DNA of 64,000 bases from Pontibacillus halophilus JSM 076056 = DSM 19796 (GCF_000425205.1 NZ_AULI01000006.1:1-64000), one strand, 5' to 3'; counted from the stretch's first letter, positions 52,718-63,671 are shown. Notes: a model not told the origin generated them from the letters alone. A program made the numbers and translations.

Positions 52718-54238
52718 TTACTTCTCTTTCTTCTGATTCGGAATCTTTCCAATCCCAAGTTCTCGACCTTCCTTGTAAATCGTCTTCACAAAGCTAAACG
52801 TCATAAGAAGCATAATGATGGAGAATGGCAAGGCTGCAATAATCATCGTATTCTGCAGCGCCTGCAAACCACCTGTATAGAGGAGGGCAAGTGCGGTAAT
52901 AGATAGCAATAGTCCCCAAGTAAGCTTCACCATTTTACTTGGGTCTCCCTTTCCACCTGTTGTCATCAATCCAAGAACGAACGTTCCAGAGTCTGCAGAT
53001 GTAATAAAGAATGTGCTAATGAGGAGAATCGCAAGTATAGATGCTACCATGCCTAATGGATAGTTTGAGAATATAGCAAACAACGATTCTTCCGGTGCAA
53101 GCTGAGAAATAACATCTATACCATTATGCTCAAGCGAGATTGCCGTTCCTCCGAAAGTCGCAAACCATAAGAACCCAATCAAACAGGGTACAATAAGCAC
53201 GTAAAAGACAAACTCACGAATGCTCCTCCCCTTAGAAACTCGCGCAATGAAAATTCCAACAAATGGAGACCAAGCAATCCACCATGCCCAGTAGAAAATG
53301 GTCCAAGAATTAATCCATTCCCTAACTTCTGAATTTAATGGAGCGATACGAAAGCTCATTTCCGGTAGGTATTGAACGTACGTACCAAGCGAATTTGTGA
53401 ACAAATTTAGCTGAAACAGTGTAGGTCCTACGGTAAATACGAGTAAGAATAGAATGAGCGCCAAGACTAAATTCGTGTTACTTAAGATTTTGATCCCCTT
53501 ACCTAATCCAGTCCAAGCAGAAATCATGAACAGTACCGTAACGATTGCAATAATAACAAGCTGTGTAAGGAAATTACTCGGAATCTCAAACAAATACGTG
53601 AGACCGCCATTAATTTGCACAGCTCCGAACCCGAGCGTTGTGGCGACACCCATGACTGTTGCAACGACAGACAAGATATCAATCATTCTCCCGGTATTCC
53701 CGTTTGCCCACTTCCCAATCACAGGCTCCAAGGTCGCGCTTACTAGTCCAGGCTTATCGTGCCTGAAATTGAAATATGCAAGCACCATAGCCACAATCCC
53801 ATAAATCCCCCACGCATGGATTCCCCAGTGAAAATACGTAAATCTCATGGCATCTTTAATAGCTTGATCCGTCCCTGTCTCTCCTGTGGGGGAGCTGATG
53901 GCATAGTGGCTAATTGGTTCAGCCGTCGCCCAGAAGACAAGTCCAATTCCCATCCCGGCGCTAAAGAGCATCGCAACCCAAGTTGGTGTGGAGAATTCTG
54001 GTTTCTCACCAGGTTTCCCTAATTTAATTTTCCCAAGGGGCGTAATTAAGAACGTTAAAGCGACAAGCACAAAGAACGTAACGACGATTAAGTAGTACCA
54101 ACCTAGTTTGTTTGCAATAAATGTTTTAACCGTTGATGTGACTTGCTCTAACCAATCCGGGAAAAAGGCACCGGAAATCGCAAGCAGTATCATAATGGCA
54201 ACGGAAATTTTGAAAACAGGATTAAATCTTTTTAGCAC
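52718..54238 (-). CDS. opuD: BCCT-family glycine betaine transporter (OpuD-like)
   Basis: A protein of about 506 residues with 12 membrane helices. The BCCT signatures GMGIGLVFWATAEPISHY and FYWAWWIAWSPFVGIFIARV hold the aromatic residues of the betaine site. GTG at 54236-54238 is preferred with AGAGGAG upstream; the ATG 11 codons earlier has AGGAG directly against it. It imports compatible solutes driven by sodium, fitting a salt-adapted cell. BetP, OpuD and choline carriers cannot be told apart with certainty. Confidence 0.85.
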   Translation of the reverse strand: MLKRFNPVFKISVAIMILLAISGAFFPDWLEQVTSTVKTFIANKLGWYYLIVVTFFVLVALTFLITPLGKIKLGKPGEKPEFSTPTWVAMLFSAGMGIGLVFWATAEPISHYAISSPTGETGTDQAIKDAMRFTYFHWGIHAWGIYGIVAMVLAYFNFRHDKPGLVSATLEPVIGKWANGNTGRMIDILSVVATVMGVATTLGFGAVQINGGLTYLFEIPSNFLTQLVIIAIVTVLFMISAWTGLGKGIKILSNTNLVLALILFLLVFTVGPTLFQLNLFTNSLGTYVQYLPEMSFRIAPLNSEVREWINSWTIFYWAWWIAWSPFVGIFIARVSKGRSIREFVFYVLIVPCLIGFLWFATFGGTAISLEHNGIDVISQLAPEESLFAIFSNYPLGMVASILAILLISTFFITSADSGTFVLGLMTTGGKGDPSKMVKLTWGLLLSITALALLYTGGLQALQNTMIIAALPFSIIMLLMTFSFVKTIYKEGRELGIGKIPNQKKEK

Positions 54239-54445
54239 ACGTTGCAACTCCTCTCTTAGGGGAGACTCCATCTCCTAAGTTTCATTAGATGAAGTTATTG
54301 TCCGCTAAGAATTGGGTTCCTATGCAAGATGTCTCATCGATTGAAAAGAAATGGGCTAAACCGCTATGCTCTCCAATATAGATAAACAGAAAGCAATTTA
54401 TCCTAATTTCAGGATAACCACTACTTTTTCCAAGGGGGAACTACC

Positions 54446-54793
54446 ATGGATGTCGCTGTAATCGTCATTCAAGTTCTTTTAGGATTGGGATTTATCATGT
54501 TCGGAGCCATGAAATTTGGTGCGAAGCAGATGGTTGATGAATTTAACCGTTATGGCTATCCTTCATCCTTTCGCATGTTCACGGGTACCATTGAAGTGGC
54601 AGCGGCTATATTGATGATTGTGGGAATTTGGAACGGGGCACTTGCAAGTATTGGAGCCGCTCTGATTATTGTTACGATGATCGGCGCCATCCTCACACAT
54701 GTAAAGGTAGGCGACCCACCGAAAGCAATGGGGATGCCGATTATACTCCTCCTACTAGGAGTAGTCGTTCTTGTCGTTCAACTAACAGCATGA
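54446..54793 (+). CDS. DoxX-family membrane protein
   Basis: A 115-residue protein with four membrane helices: LLGLGFIMFGAMKFGAKQM, FTGTIEVAAAILMIVG, ASIGAALIIVTMIGAIL and IILLLLGVVVLVVQL. This is the DoxX pattern. The physiological role is unknown; some relatives take part in thiol and redox homeostasis. The start has AAGGGGGAA. Confidence 0.8.
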   Translation: MDVAVIVIQVLLGLGFIMFGAMKFGAKQMVDEFNRYGYPSSFRMFTGTIEVAAAILMIVGIWNGALASIGAALIIVTMIGAILTHVKVGDPPKAMGMPIILLLLGVVVLVVQLTA

Positions 54794-54875
54794 TAAAGAG
54801 ATACTAACTCAAAAACAAATACCCTAACCGAAAAGAGCATAAAAACTGCCCAACTACTCGGCATAGTCTAGAGAC

Positions 54876-54929
54876 ATTAAAAACCCCATCGACTTATGTG
54901 CACGTTACACATAAATCGATGGGGTATTG
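54876..54929. terminator. Long hairpin between doxX-like gene and ssrA
   Basis: CCCCATCGACTTATGTG and CACATAAATCGATGGGG form a 17-bp stem with one mismatch and a seven-base loop. T and A tracts on both sides suit either direction. The surrounding 230 bases hold nothing else. Confidence 0.75.
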
Positions 54930-55001
54930 TTTAAGCTTCTACAAGGTTTGTTGGGATAGAATCATGCAATGTCGTTGCTTTATCATACAGTCTAAAGACA
55001 T

Positions 55002-55030
55002 AAAAAAACCACCAACATATGTATTGGTGG
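55002..55030 (-). terminator. Terminator of ssrA
   Basis: CCACCA at the tmRNA 3' end pairs with TGGTGG, followed by seven T on the minus strand. Confidence 0.85.
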
Positions 55031-55383
55031 AGACGGTGGGAGTCGAACCCACGTCCAGAGATAACGCCGCAATGGCTTCTACGAGCGTAGTCGATATATT
55101 GTCATTCACTAACAATTCGGCCTATCGACTGGCTTCCTTGTAGCTAACCTGATTAGTCTCTTCGCCCCTCCTCAGGTGGTGGAGTGACGCGTAGCCCGCT
55201 TCAGTTTGAGACCCTTCTATCTACCACACGGGCGATGGCAGGAAGGATCCTCTAGACTAGCTTATGCAGCTGCTAGAGAGTAATTGTTTTCTTTGCCAGT
55301 TATTATTGGCATGGCTTTTTACGAGTAGCCGCTCGGCTCGCCACCAAAGCTCGTCCTATCCCTGTCGAATCCGTAACGTCCCC
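55025..55383 (-). ncRNA. ssrA: tmRNA (10Sa RNA)
   Basis: About 359 nt. The 5' end is GGGGACGTTACGGATTCGAC and the 3' end holds the T-arm GTTCGACTCCC followed by ACCGTCTCCACCA, so the acceptor stem and CCA are encoded. The tag frame inside reads TGKENNYSLAAA followed by TAA, the first residue being approximate. Pseudoknot GC segments follow the tag. It rescues stalled ribosomes with SmpB, encoded just upstream. Confidence 0.96.
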
Positions 55384-55507
55384 ATATAGATAATAGGAAA
55401 CTGATAACGGGATAGCTTCGCTTTGAAGCTGTTATTCAGTTGTGTCTTTCAACGACATAAATCATTATAACATGTTCTCACTCACATGCAAAGGTAAGTG
55501 ATGGAAG

Positions 55508-55975
55508 CTATCGGTACTGACTATTCTTAACGGCGCGATCAATATCTCGTTTCGCCTGTTTACGCTTCAAGTCCTCTCGCTTGTCGTATTTCTTCTTCCC
55601 TTTACCAAGACCGATTAATAGCTTGGCAACGCCATCTTTAATATACAGCTTAATGGGAACGAGCGAATAGCCTTGCTGTTGTGTTTCACCGATTAGCTTG
55701 TTGATTTGTTTTCGGTGCAGAAGCAGTTTACGAGCTCGTGTCGGTTCGTGGTTGAAGATATTCCCTTGCTCATAAGGAGAGATGTGCATGTTGTGAATGT
55801 AGACTTCTCCTTTATAAATACGTGCAAAGGATTCCTTTAAGTTCACTCTTCCTGCACGGATCGATTTAATCTCTGTTCCTTGAAGCACAATTCCAGTCTC
55901 ATACGTTTCTTCTATAAAAAAGTCATGGTTCGCTTTTTTATTTTGGGCTACGGTCTTTCCCATTCCTTTGGCCAT
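55508..55975 (-). CDS. smpB: tmRNA-binding protein SmpB
   Basis: A 155-residue protein of the usual SmpB length. Family segments are [37 protein letters not shown] and a basic C-terminal tail ([21 protein letters not shown]). ATG at 55973-55975 follows AGGAGGA. It lies between rnr and ssrA in the conserved order. Confidence 0.96.
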   Translation of the reverse strand: MAKGMGKTVAQNKKANHDFFIEETYETGIVLQGTEIKSIRAGRVNLKESFARIYKGEVYIHNMHISPYEQGNIFNHEPTRARKLLLHRKQINKLIGETQQQGYSLVPIKLYIKDGVAKLLIGLGKGKKKYDKREDLKRKQAKRDIDRAVKNSQYR

Positions 55976-56147
55976 AAGCTTCTTCCTCCTCGTATTACGT
56001 AACCCGTATTTTATCATCTTTCTGCTTTATTTACCAATTGTTCGGGACATAACTATACTCGTTACACTTCAACAGTTCTTGTAAATAGACACCGAATAAA
56101 AGCTGTGAGAAGATAATGCTGCAAATGATTGAAAAGGGGTCCTCGAC

Positions 56148-57011
56148 GTGCACTCACACACACTTCAAATAAGAAAACTCACAAATGATGATTACGATTC
56201 TCTCCTACACATGGATACGGGTATACAAGATGATTACGTTGTACGTATTTTCCCGCAACTCGTAAGTTCAAACACCCAAGCGCTATACGGGTTGTTTGAA
56301 GGGGACGTAATGAAGACGGTTGCTGGGTATACCATCTTCGCTGACCACTTTGCAATGCTTGGGCGGTTACGAAGCGATCGCCGCTTCTACTCTAAAGGCT
56401 ATGCTACAGAATTACTTTCTTATATTATTCAGGATTTACGAAAGCTAGATAACGTTCAATGGATTGGTGCACATACTCAAATTGAGAATAAACCGGCTCG
56501 CCGTGTACTTGATAAATTGTCCATCTCCCCAGTCGAATCTACTTATCATGCAGCAATAGACGATTGGCAACACCTTGGAGAAATAGACCCTGGAACAAGA
56601 TGGGAAGAAGTGACACAACTACATGAGAAGAAAGCTTGGATTCAGAAACTCAGCGAAACGAGCTTCCGCATCTATCCTTATGAAATGTATTATCCATTCC
56701 CTTATGTAGAACAACTTCTGTCAGATGCCTACATCGAGTCCTCGGCATTCTACGTGAATGATGATGGTACGAGATATGTGATGATGAAAGAAGACGTCAA
56801 GCGGGTTAGACGTACTCATGTGAAATATCTATGGGACGACCTTCACGAACAAAGAGGACTTTGGCGAACGATTGCATACGAAGCTGCTAAGCATCCGAAC
56901 AATGAGGCGCCATGGATTGATGTTCTTCCGACAGTTTATGAAGCGTTGCAGGATGAGCACGGAATGGATTTCAGCGAAGAATGGATCTTATATGGAGATT
57001 GGAAGGAATAG
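56148..57011 (+). CDS. GNAT-family acetyltransferase
   Basis: A 287-residue protein. The N-terminal GNAT domain holds LGRLRSDRRFYSKGYATELLSYI, the acetyl-CoA-binding region, and THTQ-like GAHTQIENKPARRVLDKLS. The C-terminal 140 residues have no clear match. The start is GTG at 56148 with AAGGGG upstream. It is inserted between smpB and rnr on the opposite strand, which breaks the Bacillus order. The substrate is unknown. Confidence 0.75.
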   Translation: MHSHTLQIRKLTNDDYDSLLHMDTGIQDDYVVRIFPQLVSSNTQALYGLFEGDVMKTVAGYTIFADHFAMLGRLRSDRRFYSKGYATELLSYIIQDLRKLDNVQWIGAHTQIENKPARRVLDKLSISPVESTYHAAIDDWQHLGEIDPGTRWEEVTQLHEKKAWIQKLSETSFRIYPYEMYYPFPYVEQLLSDAYIESSAFYVNDDGTRYVMMKEDVKRVRRTHVKYLWDDLHEQRGLWRTIAYEAAKHPNNEAPWIDVLPTVYEALQDEHGMDFSEEWILYGDWKE

Positions 57012-57023
57012 ATTAAAGTAAGG

Positions 57024-57062
57024 AAAAGGGGCGTTCTGCACTGTCAGAACGCCCCTTCTCTG
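57024..57062. terminator. Bidirectional terminator between GNAT gene and rnr
   Basis: AAGGGGCGTTCTG and CAGAACGCCCCTT form a perfect 13-bp stem with a six-base loop between convergent genes. Confidence 0.9.
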
Positions 57063-57071
57063 ATCTAATTT

Positions 57072-59441
57072 TTATTTTCTTTTCTTCTTGGCTTTTGGAA
57101 CACCTTTGTTCTTGTAGAACGGGCGCTCATCGCTTTGACTTCCTTTATTCGCCTTGCCTTTTGTGAAGCTGCCTTTCTTCTTACGCGAGCGAGATTTTTC
57201 TTTGTTATTGTCCTTCTCGCCCTCGCGTTTCGGGCCTTTACGTCCTCCAACTCGCTTGGCTGGAATGACTTTCTGTCCTGATGGGCGGTCGCCCCTACGT
57301 TTAGGTGGCTCCATACCGACCATTTCAAAGTCCACAACACGCTCATCAATGTTTACATGAACAACACGAACTTTCACTTCGTCCCCAATTCGGAACACAC
57401 TTCCCGTACGTTCTCCAATCATTGCATACGCACGCTCATCGAAATGGTAATAGTCGTCTGTTAAATAGCTGACATGAACTAGGCCTTCAACTGTATTTGG
57501 AAGTTCAACGAATAGTCCGAAGTTCGTAATGGAACTAATGACTCCATCAAATTCTTCCCCGACCTTGTCTTGCATGTATTCCGCCTTCTTCAAGTCGTCC
57601 GTCTCACGTTCTGCATCTACTGCACGACGTTCTCGGTCTGAGGAGTGACGTGCGATATCAGGAATTTGCTCATCCCAATGTTCGCGCGTCTTCTGGTCAA
57701 CCTTCCCTTTAATAAGGTACTCACGAATGAGTCGGTGTACCGTCAAGTCTGGGTAACGGCGAATTGGTGATGTGAAGTGCGTATAGAATTCTGTCGCCAA
57801 CCCGAAGTGCCCGAGATTCGTTTCGTCATATCGAGCTTGTTGCATGGAACGAAGCATTAACTTCGAGATGACCATATCTTCTTGTGTACCTTTGACTGCT
57901 TCTACAACTTCCTGCAATGCTCGAGGATGAACATCTCCTGCTGTTCCTTTCACGGAATAGCCGAAGTTTGTAATAAACTCGAAGAAGAACTGGAGCTTCT
58001 GTTCATCTGGTTCTTCGTGAACACGATGAATAAATGGAACGTTCATCCAGTGGAAATGCTCATCAACCGTTTCGTTTGCTGCTAGCATAAATTCTTCAAT
58101 CAGGCGTTCTGCAACCGAACGTTCTCGCAAGACAACGTCTTTCGCTGTCCCTTCATCGTCTACTAGTACTTGAGCTTCTTTAAAGTCGAAATCAATCGCA
58201 CCTCTAGAGAATCGTTTCTTACGAAGAATCGCTGCTAAGTCTTCCATGTTCTTAAACATAGGAACTAGGCTCTCGTAGCGTGATTTTAATTCTTCATCGT
58301 CTTCAACTAGGATGTTGTTCACGTCTGTATACGTCATCCGCTCATTTGTCTTAATAACAGAAGCAAAGATTTCGTGATTCACTACTTCACCTTCTGGGTT
58401 AATTTCCATATCACATGACAGCGTTAGACGATCAACTTGTGGGTTCAAAGAACAGATCCCATTCGAGAGTCTGTGAGGAATCATCGGAATCACTCGGTCC
58501 ACCAAGTAGACACTCGTTCCACGTTCACGAGCTTCCTTATCAATTGGAGAGCCTTCTTGTACATAATGCGTCACGTCGGCAATGTGAACGCCAAGCTGGT
58601 AGTTACCATTGTCGAGTTTCACGACGTTTACGGCATCATCCAAGTCTTTCGCATCAGCACCATCGATGGTAACCATCGTACGGTCACGAATATCTTTACG
58701 ATTTGCAACTTCAGACTCATCAATCGTTTCAGGTGTGTTCGTCGCCTGCTCAATCACCTCTTCAGGGAAATCAGACTTAATTCCATGCTTGTAAATAATG
58801 GAGAGAATATCAATGCCTGGGTCGTTCTTGTGACCTAGAATTTCAAGTACTTCTCCTTCTGCACTCATGCGCCCCTCAGGGTATTTCGTAATCTTAACGA
58901 TGACTTTGTGGCCATCCACTGCGCCATTCGTTTTCCCTTTCGGAATGAAGATATCGTTTGGAATTCGCTTGTCATCCGCAACAACGAATCCAAAGTAGCC
59001 ATTGTCCTGATACGTTCCTACAATTTCGCTCATGTTCCGTTCAATGATGCGGATTACAGTACCTTCAGGACGCTTGCTCTCATCCGTTCTTGTTTCAATC
59101 CGCACGAATACGATATCGCCGTTCATGGCAGAATTCAAATCGGAATGATGGATGTACACATCATCCTTTTCACCATCTTCTGGAATCAAGAACGCAAATC
59201 CTTTCGCATGCATTTGAATTCTACCTTTGATAAGGTTCATCTTCTCAGGGAGACCATAGCGGTTCTTTCTTGTCCGAACAAGCTCTCCTTCTTCTTCTAG
59301 TTCATTTAACGATTTCATCATATCTGTGAAATCAATCGGTCCATTCTCCTGAAGCGCTTCTTCAAGGTCTTGAACTGACAAAGGCTTTGTTGCTTCTTCA
59401 CGTATATAGGTGAGTAATTGTTCCTTTGTTACTTCACTCAA
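57072..59441 (-). CDS. rnr: Ribonuclease R
   Basis: A 789-residue 3'-5' exoribonuclease. An N-terminal winged helix is followed by cold-shock domains, the RNB catalytic domain with [16 protein letters not shown] (metal aspartates), an S1 domain ([20 protein letters not shown]) and a lysine-rich tail of about 80 residues. RNase R degrades structured RNA and works with tmRNA-SmpB in mRNA decay at stalled ribosomes, in line with its place beside smpB and ssrA. Confidence 0.96.
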   Translation of the reverse strand: MSEVTKEQLLTYIREEATKPLSVQDLEEALQENGPIDFTDMMKSLNELEEEGELVRTRKNRYGLPEKMNLIKGRIQMHAKGFAFLIPEDGEKDDVYIHHSDLNSAMNGDIVFVRIETRTDESKRPEGTVIRIIERNMSEIVGTYQDNGYFGFVVADDKRIPNDIFIPKGKTNGAVDGHKVIVKITKYPEGRMSAEGEVLEILGHKNDPGIDILSIIYKHGIKSDFPEEVIEQATNTPETIDESEVANRKDIRDRTMVTIDGADAKDLDDAVNVVKLDNGNYQLGVHIADVTHYVQEGSPIDKEARERGTSVYLVDRVIPMIPHRLSNGICSLNPQVDRLTLSCDMEINPEGEVVNHEIFASVIKTNERMTYTDVNNILVEDDEELKSRYESLVPMFKNMEDLAAILRKKRFSRGAIDFDFKEAQVLVDDEGTAKDVVLRERSVAERLIEEFMLAANETVDEHFHWMNVPFIHRVHEEPDEQKLQFFFEFITNFGYSVKGTAGDVHPRALQEVVEAVKGTQEDMVISKLMLRSMQQARYDETNLGHFGLATEFYTHFTSPIRRYPDLTVHRLIREYLIKGKVDQKTREHWDEQIPDIARHSSDRERRAVDAERETDDLKKAEYMQDKVGEEFDGVISSITNFGLFVELPNTVEGLVHVSYLTDDYYHFDERAYAMIGERTGSVFRIGDEVKVRVVHVNIDERVVDFEMVGMEPPKRRGDRPSGQKVIPAKRVGGRKGPKREGEKDNNKEKSRSRKKKGSFTKGKANKGSQSDERPFYKNKGVPKAKKKRK

Positions 59442-59475
59442 ACCATCACTTCCTTCCGAATCCTCTTTTTATCTA

Positions 59476-60225
59476 TTATTCCACTGTCCAATCGAGTGAT
59501 TCCAAGAAGTTATAAATATCTTCATGGAGTTGTTCACGTTCTTTGTCCAATGTTATGGCATGTCCTGATTCCGTATACCACTTCAAGTCTTTCGTGTCAG
59601 ATTCAACAGTGTTGTAAATGTAGGTCGCACTATCCGTATTGATGACTTCATCTTGCTCCGCCTGAACGACCATAATTGGCGTATAGATGGTATCAATCTC
59701 ATCATGAACTTCTTTAATGAACTTCCCAAGTTCTTGGAACGTTTCAGTAGAATGTTCAATCAACCAATCCATTTCTTCTTGGATCGTCTCTTCTGTCTTT
59801 CCTTCTAATTTCTTATACTCTTTAATGAAGGTTTTGAAACTACCCGTTAGTTCTTTCTCGTTGTCAAAGAACATAGGGGTACACATTGGAACAACCCCTT
59901 TAATCGGAGTTGAGTAGGAAAGGCGTAGTGACATTACACCACCTAGAGATAATCCAACGACCGCAATCTCTTCGTAGCCTGAATCCTTCAAATGTTGAAG
60001 TCCTGCTTGTGCATCTTCCCACCAATCTGCTGGTGTCGTTTTAATTAACTCTTCTGGTGCGACACCATGTCCACTATAAATAGGAGCATGCGTTGTATAT
60101 CCGTTCTTTTGTAAATAACGGCCTAACATCCTTACATCAGCGGAATGGCCTGTAAATCCATGTAATAATAATACCGCACGGTTTCCTCCCTCAAACGTAA
60201 ATGGTTGTGGTTGTTTAATTTGCAT
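59476..60225 (-). CDS. est: Carboxylesterase Est (YvaK type)
   Basis: A 249-residue alpha/beta hydrolase. The nucleophile elbow is GLSLGG, the oxyanion region HGFTGHSADV, the acidic residue in VVQAEQDEVIN and the catalytic histidine in TESGHAITLD. It matches the Est30/YvaK esterases of Bacillaceae. ATG at 60223-60225 follows AAAGGAG. It precedes rnr, as in B. subtilis. Confidence 0.92.
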   Translation of the reverse strand: MQIKQPQPFTFEGGNRAVLLLHGFTGHSADVRMLGRYLQKNGYTTHAPIYSGHGVAPEELIKTTPADWWEDAQAGLQHLKDSGYEEIAVVGLSLGGVMSLRLSYSTPIKGVVPMCTPMFFDNEKELTGSFKTFIKEYKKLEGKTEETIQEEMDWLIEHSTETFQELGKFIKEVHDEIDTIYTPIMVVQAEQDEVINTDSATYIYNTVESDTKDLKWYTESGHAITLDKEREQLHEDIYNFLESLDWTVE

Positions 60226-60512
60226 GTAAATCACTCCTTTATTGTTGTCTGTATACTAGGTCGAATTAGGTCGCTTAAGAACCATTACAGTCATGTATCA
60301 GGAAAACGTTTCTACTATATGAGAATGATTCCATCCTACCATGAAACGCCCCTCTGCGCATTATGTATCCATTCCCATTAAACAATCTGAAAAAACAGCC
60401 ATATCCAATTCCAACCCCTCTTTCAAGCATCATTGTCAAGCTTTGTAATCTCTTATATGATATAGATTGAAACTAAACAATACATTCATTACATAACAAA
60501 GGAAGGATGTCT

Positions 60513-63206
60513 ATGAATCAGACCCGTACTTGGCTAGCACTTGTCGTTGTAGCAGTAGCTACCATTTCAATAATCCCCATGCAGAATATCGTTACTAACG
60601 GTTTCTTTTATGTAGCTAATGGAGGGGATATTAAAGCCCAATACATTCATTATTTTAATGAATTTCACGAATTGGTCCGAAGTGGAGAACTTCCATTTTG
60701 GAGCTGGGAATATGCTTTAGGAGGAAGCTTCTGGAACGATTACGGCTACTATATGCTAGGAGACGTGTTCATTTGGCCGTTACTTGCCTTGCCAGTAGAT
60801 TTCTTTCCACACGCCAATATACCTATAGCGATTATTAAGCTGATACTCATGGCGGTGGGTGCTTTCTTACTATTAAATAAGTTACACATCAACTTCCACT
60901 TCGCGTTTATTGGCAGTTTAGCCTATACATTCACAGGTTATCACATTGAATTTTTCTATATTCATTATTTCTTCTTAAATATTGCTGTATTCTTCCCTTA
61001 CATATTGTTAGGATTTGAACGGTTAACCCGCTCAAATAAACCAGCTCTCTTTGTAGTTATGGTGTTCCTCGCTAGCATCGGGAATTTTTATTTTATGTTC
61101 ATTCTTACTTTAGGCATATTACTGTATGCCCTCTATCGTTTCTTCACGTTGACAGACAAGAAAAGAATTAAAGGTTTTGTCTCGTATCATTTACATTGGG
61201 GGTTGTATTATTTAATCGGACTGGGATTATCCATGCCAATCTTTCTTCCTTCCTTATATAGCTTCCTCAACTCAAATGCATCATATCGTCCTGAAATTCA
61301 ACAGGAACTCTACGGTGGAGTAAAGGAAACATTGGTAAGTACGTATCAACTATTAAGTTGGAATGGTGGCATGAGTTTCTTTCCGCTCCTTTTCATCCCA
61401 CTGGCATTTATTCAATTTAAACGGTTTAAAGCGTTAGTGACTTTGATCACAGTACTTTTAATAATCGTGGGAGTGCCACCTTTATTAAGTGCGCTCGGCG
61501 GCTTTAGTAACCCGACAGAGTTTAGAAGCTTCCCAATCGTGAATATGCTCATGATTGTGTTCACAGTGACGGTGCTCAATCAGACTGATTTCACTAAGGT
61601 AAGACATGCTTTTGTGCTTCTGTTGAGTAGCCTGTTTTTGTCATATTTATATTATCTTTTCCCGTTCAACCGCTATCCACTATTGACGGCTATTTTACCA
61701 CCCGTGTTTGCAACCACATTTGCTCTTTTTAGCTACACAAAGAGCAATGCTATCAAAAGAAGTCTATTTGTTGCGTCAGCTTCTGCACTTATTCTGTTCT
61801 CGTATATAACCGTTAGTACGTTTGTTAGCGATTTGATTTCTAAGTCAACGAACACCGATACTGAACAAATTGCACATAAAGGCGTTTGGAGCGTATTCCC
61901 TCTTATGGATGAAGATGTGTACAAAGCTGTCTATGAAGACAAAGCAATACAAACTGTAGTGAATGAACTACGGCCAGGTCCTGAAGAATTTTACCGAATG
62001 AATGTACATTCCAATTCGGTTCGATACAACTCTGCAATGACTTATGGGTACAATCATACGACCGCCTATCAATCCCTTTTGCCTTGGGACGTTCAACAGT
62101 TCGAGATGGATATACTAGCTGAGACCGGAACGAGAAGCTTGAATTTAAATAAAGGCTACTTAAATAGTACGTACATGAATTCACTAATTGGAAATCGATA
62201 TCACATTTTCACTGACCAAGGTACATCAGGTTCATTCAACCTTTATGGTTACGAAGAACGTACTGTAGATCAAAGTGTTGTATTTGAAAACAACTATAGA
62301 ATGCCATTCGGCTTTCTCTACCACGATGTTGCAACGAACGAACAGTTATTGTCCTCATCTTATGGCTTTCGTGACAGGCTGCTGTTTGAAACTGCTTTTG
62401 TAAATGAAGAGAATGTAGACGCACAATTACAGACTACCGTTGAACAGCCGAAGTCAGTGAAACAGATTGGAACAATGTCTACGATTGAATGGCCACAGTC
62501 TGCACAAGCGGAACAAGTACAAACAGGCATTAAGGTATCTTCTGATGAACCCATTACGTTTACGCTTCCCATCCAAGAACATACCCGAGGGCAACTATCT
62601 GTTGCTATGGAGTTTGAAGCACGAACTCCTACTGAAGGAATACATGTGACAGCAGAAACAGATACAGGACAGTCGCTTGCCTTCCAGAAAAATATGTCAC
62701 GTGGCAGCTACAAGCTTAAGCAATATCACTACAGTTCAACTGTAAACGCTGTAAACTTTAACTTTGGTATAGACGAATCCGCGCGTTCTATTCATCTCAC
62801 CATTAAACCAGGAACCTTTGTGATACAGAAGATCACAGCATTTATTGACGATTTCTCAGGTTATAAAGAAATTTATAAACAGCGACAAGAGGAAGCCCTA
62901 CACATCACGGAATTTAACAATAACTCGCTACAAGGTTTAATTCATGTAGAGGAGAAAGGGCTTCTAAACCTATCCATCCCTTACCATGAAGGGTGGAAAG
63001 CTTATGTGGATGATGAAGAAGTGAACACCATTAAAGTGAACAGCTTGCTTACCGGAATTTACCTTGACAAGGGAGTTCACGATGTAAAGCTTACTTTCAC
63101 GCCATCTGGACTCTTACTGGGGTTGATTGTGTTCGCCCTCTCAATACTGGCCTACTTCATCCTCGCCATTAGGAAACCATTTAGAAATAATAAATACAGA
63201 ATATAA
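60513..63206 (+). CDS. YfhO-family multi-pass membrane protein
   Basis: An 897-residue protein with about 12 membrane helices in the first 430 residues, a long extracytoplasmic domain and a final helix (LLLGLIVFALSILAYFILAI). NGGDIKAQYIHYFNEFHELVRSGELPFWSWEYALGGSF is the YfhO signature, with an acidic residue as in GT-C glycosyltransferases. Relatives glycosylate lipoteichoic or wall teichoic acids. ATG at 60513 has AAAGGAAGG upstream. It lies between est and secG on the opposite strand, where B. subtilis has no such gene. Confidence 0.82.
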   Translation: MNQTRTWLALVVVAVATISIIPMQNIVTNGFFYVANGGDIKAQYIHYFNEFHELVRSGELPFWSWEYALGGSFWNDYGYYMLGDVFIWPLLALPVDFFPHANIPIAIIKLILMAVGAFLLLNKLHINFHFAFIGSLAYTFTGYHIEFFYIHYFFLNIAVFFPYILLGFERLTRSNKPALFVVMVFLASIGNFYFMFILTLGILLYALYRFFTLTDKKRIKGFVSYHLHWGLYYLIGLGLSMPIFLPSLYSFLNSNASYRPEIQQELYGGVKETLVSTYQLLSWNGGMSFFPLLFIPLAFIQFKRFKALVTLITVLLIIVGVPPLLSALGGFSNPTEFRSFPIVNMLMIVFTVTVLNQTDFTKVRHAFVLLLSSLFLSYLYYLFPFNRYPLLTAILPPVFATTFALFSYTKSNAIKRSLFVASASALILFSYITVSTFVSDLISKSTNTDTEQIAHKGVWSVFPLMDEDVYKAVYEDKAIQTVVNELRPGPEEFYRMNVHSNSVRYNSAMTYGYNHTTAYQSLLPWDVQQFEMDILAETGTRSLNLNKGYLNSTYMNSLIGNRYHIFTDQGTSGSFNLYGYEERTVDQSVVFENNYRMPFGFLYHDVATNEQLLSSSYGFRDRLLFETAFVNEENVDAQLQTTVEQPKSVKQIGTMSTIEWPQSAQAEQVQTGIKVSSDEPITFTLPIQEHTRGQLSVAMEFEARTPTEGIHVTAETDTGQSLAFQKNMSRGSYKLKQYHYSSTVNAVNFNFGIDESARSIHLTIKPGTFVIQKITAFIDDFSGYKEIYKQRQEEALHITEFNNNSLQGLIHVEEKGLLNLSIPYHEGWKAYVDDEEVNTIKVNSLLTGIYLDKGVHDVKLTFTPSGLLLGLIVFALSILAYFILAIRKPFRNNKYRI

Positions 63207-63250
63207 GAAGAACCCTAATGGGATGAGTCTCCCATTAGGGTTCTTCTTAT
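63205..63250. terminator. Terminator after yfhO-like gene
   Basis: AAGAAGAACCCTAATGGGA and its exact complement form a 19-bp stem overlapping the stop codon. Confidence 0.9.
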
Positions 63251-63272
63251 ATTTAGGTGATATCTCACAAAT

Positions 63273-63304
63273 AAAAAAAGACCCCCACAACCATGTGGCG
63301 GTCT
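63273..63304 (-). terminator. Terminator of secG
   Basis: AGACCGCCAC and GTGGGGGTCT form the stem, with seven T following on the minus strand, about 15 bases after the secG stop. Confidence 0.85.
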
Positions 63305-63318
63305 ACTCTTACTATGAT

Positions 63319-63552
63319 TTATTGAGCTACGTATGCTAACACGAACGTTAGAACGAAAAGAAGCGTTCCCGTTACGATTGTCCCACGATGCAAGAACGCG
63401 TCTACACCTCGCGCCTTCTGCTTTCCGAATAATTGTTCAGCCCCACCTGAAATTGCTCCAGAAAGACCCGTTGTCTTACTTGATTGTAGAAGTACCAAAG
63501 TTATTAGTGCAACTGCATCAATAATTAATAACGTGATAAATAGACCAGTCAT
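63319..63552 (-). CDS. secG: Preprotein translocase subunit SecG
   Basis: A 77-residue membrane protein with two helices and the SecG motif [29 protein letters not shown]. It assists SecYE. ATG at 63550-63552 follows AGGAGGTGG. Confidence 0.95.
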   Translation of the reverse strand: MTGLFITLLIIDAVALITLVLLQSSKTTGLSGAISGGAEQLFGKQKARGVDAFLHRGTIVTGTLLFVLTFVLAYVAQ

Positions 63553-63671
63553 ACACTCCACCTCCTAAGCGGACAAATAGCTATATTAAATTTAGCATAT
63601 TCCCATTTATACGGCAACCTCATCTTCCAAGCGCAGCGTATGACTGAAATGCTTTTAATATTTGATTGAAT

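Noticed and set aside
54898-55143. An 81-codon plus-strand frame
   Set aside because: It crosses the ssrA terminator and the 3' part of tmRNA in antisense, so coding is very unlikely.
58415-59300. Several plus-strand frames of 61-133 codons
   Set aside because: All are antisense to rnr and show no start signals.
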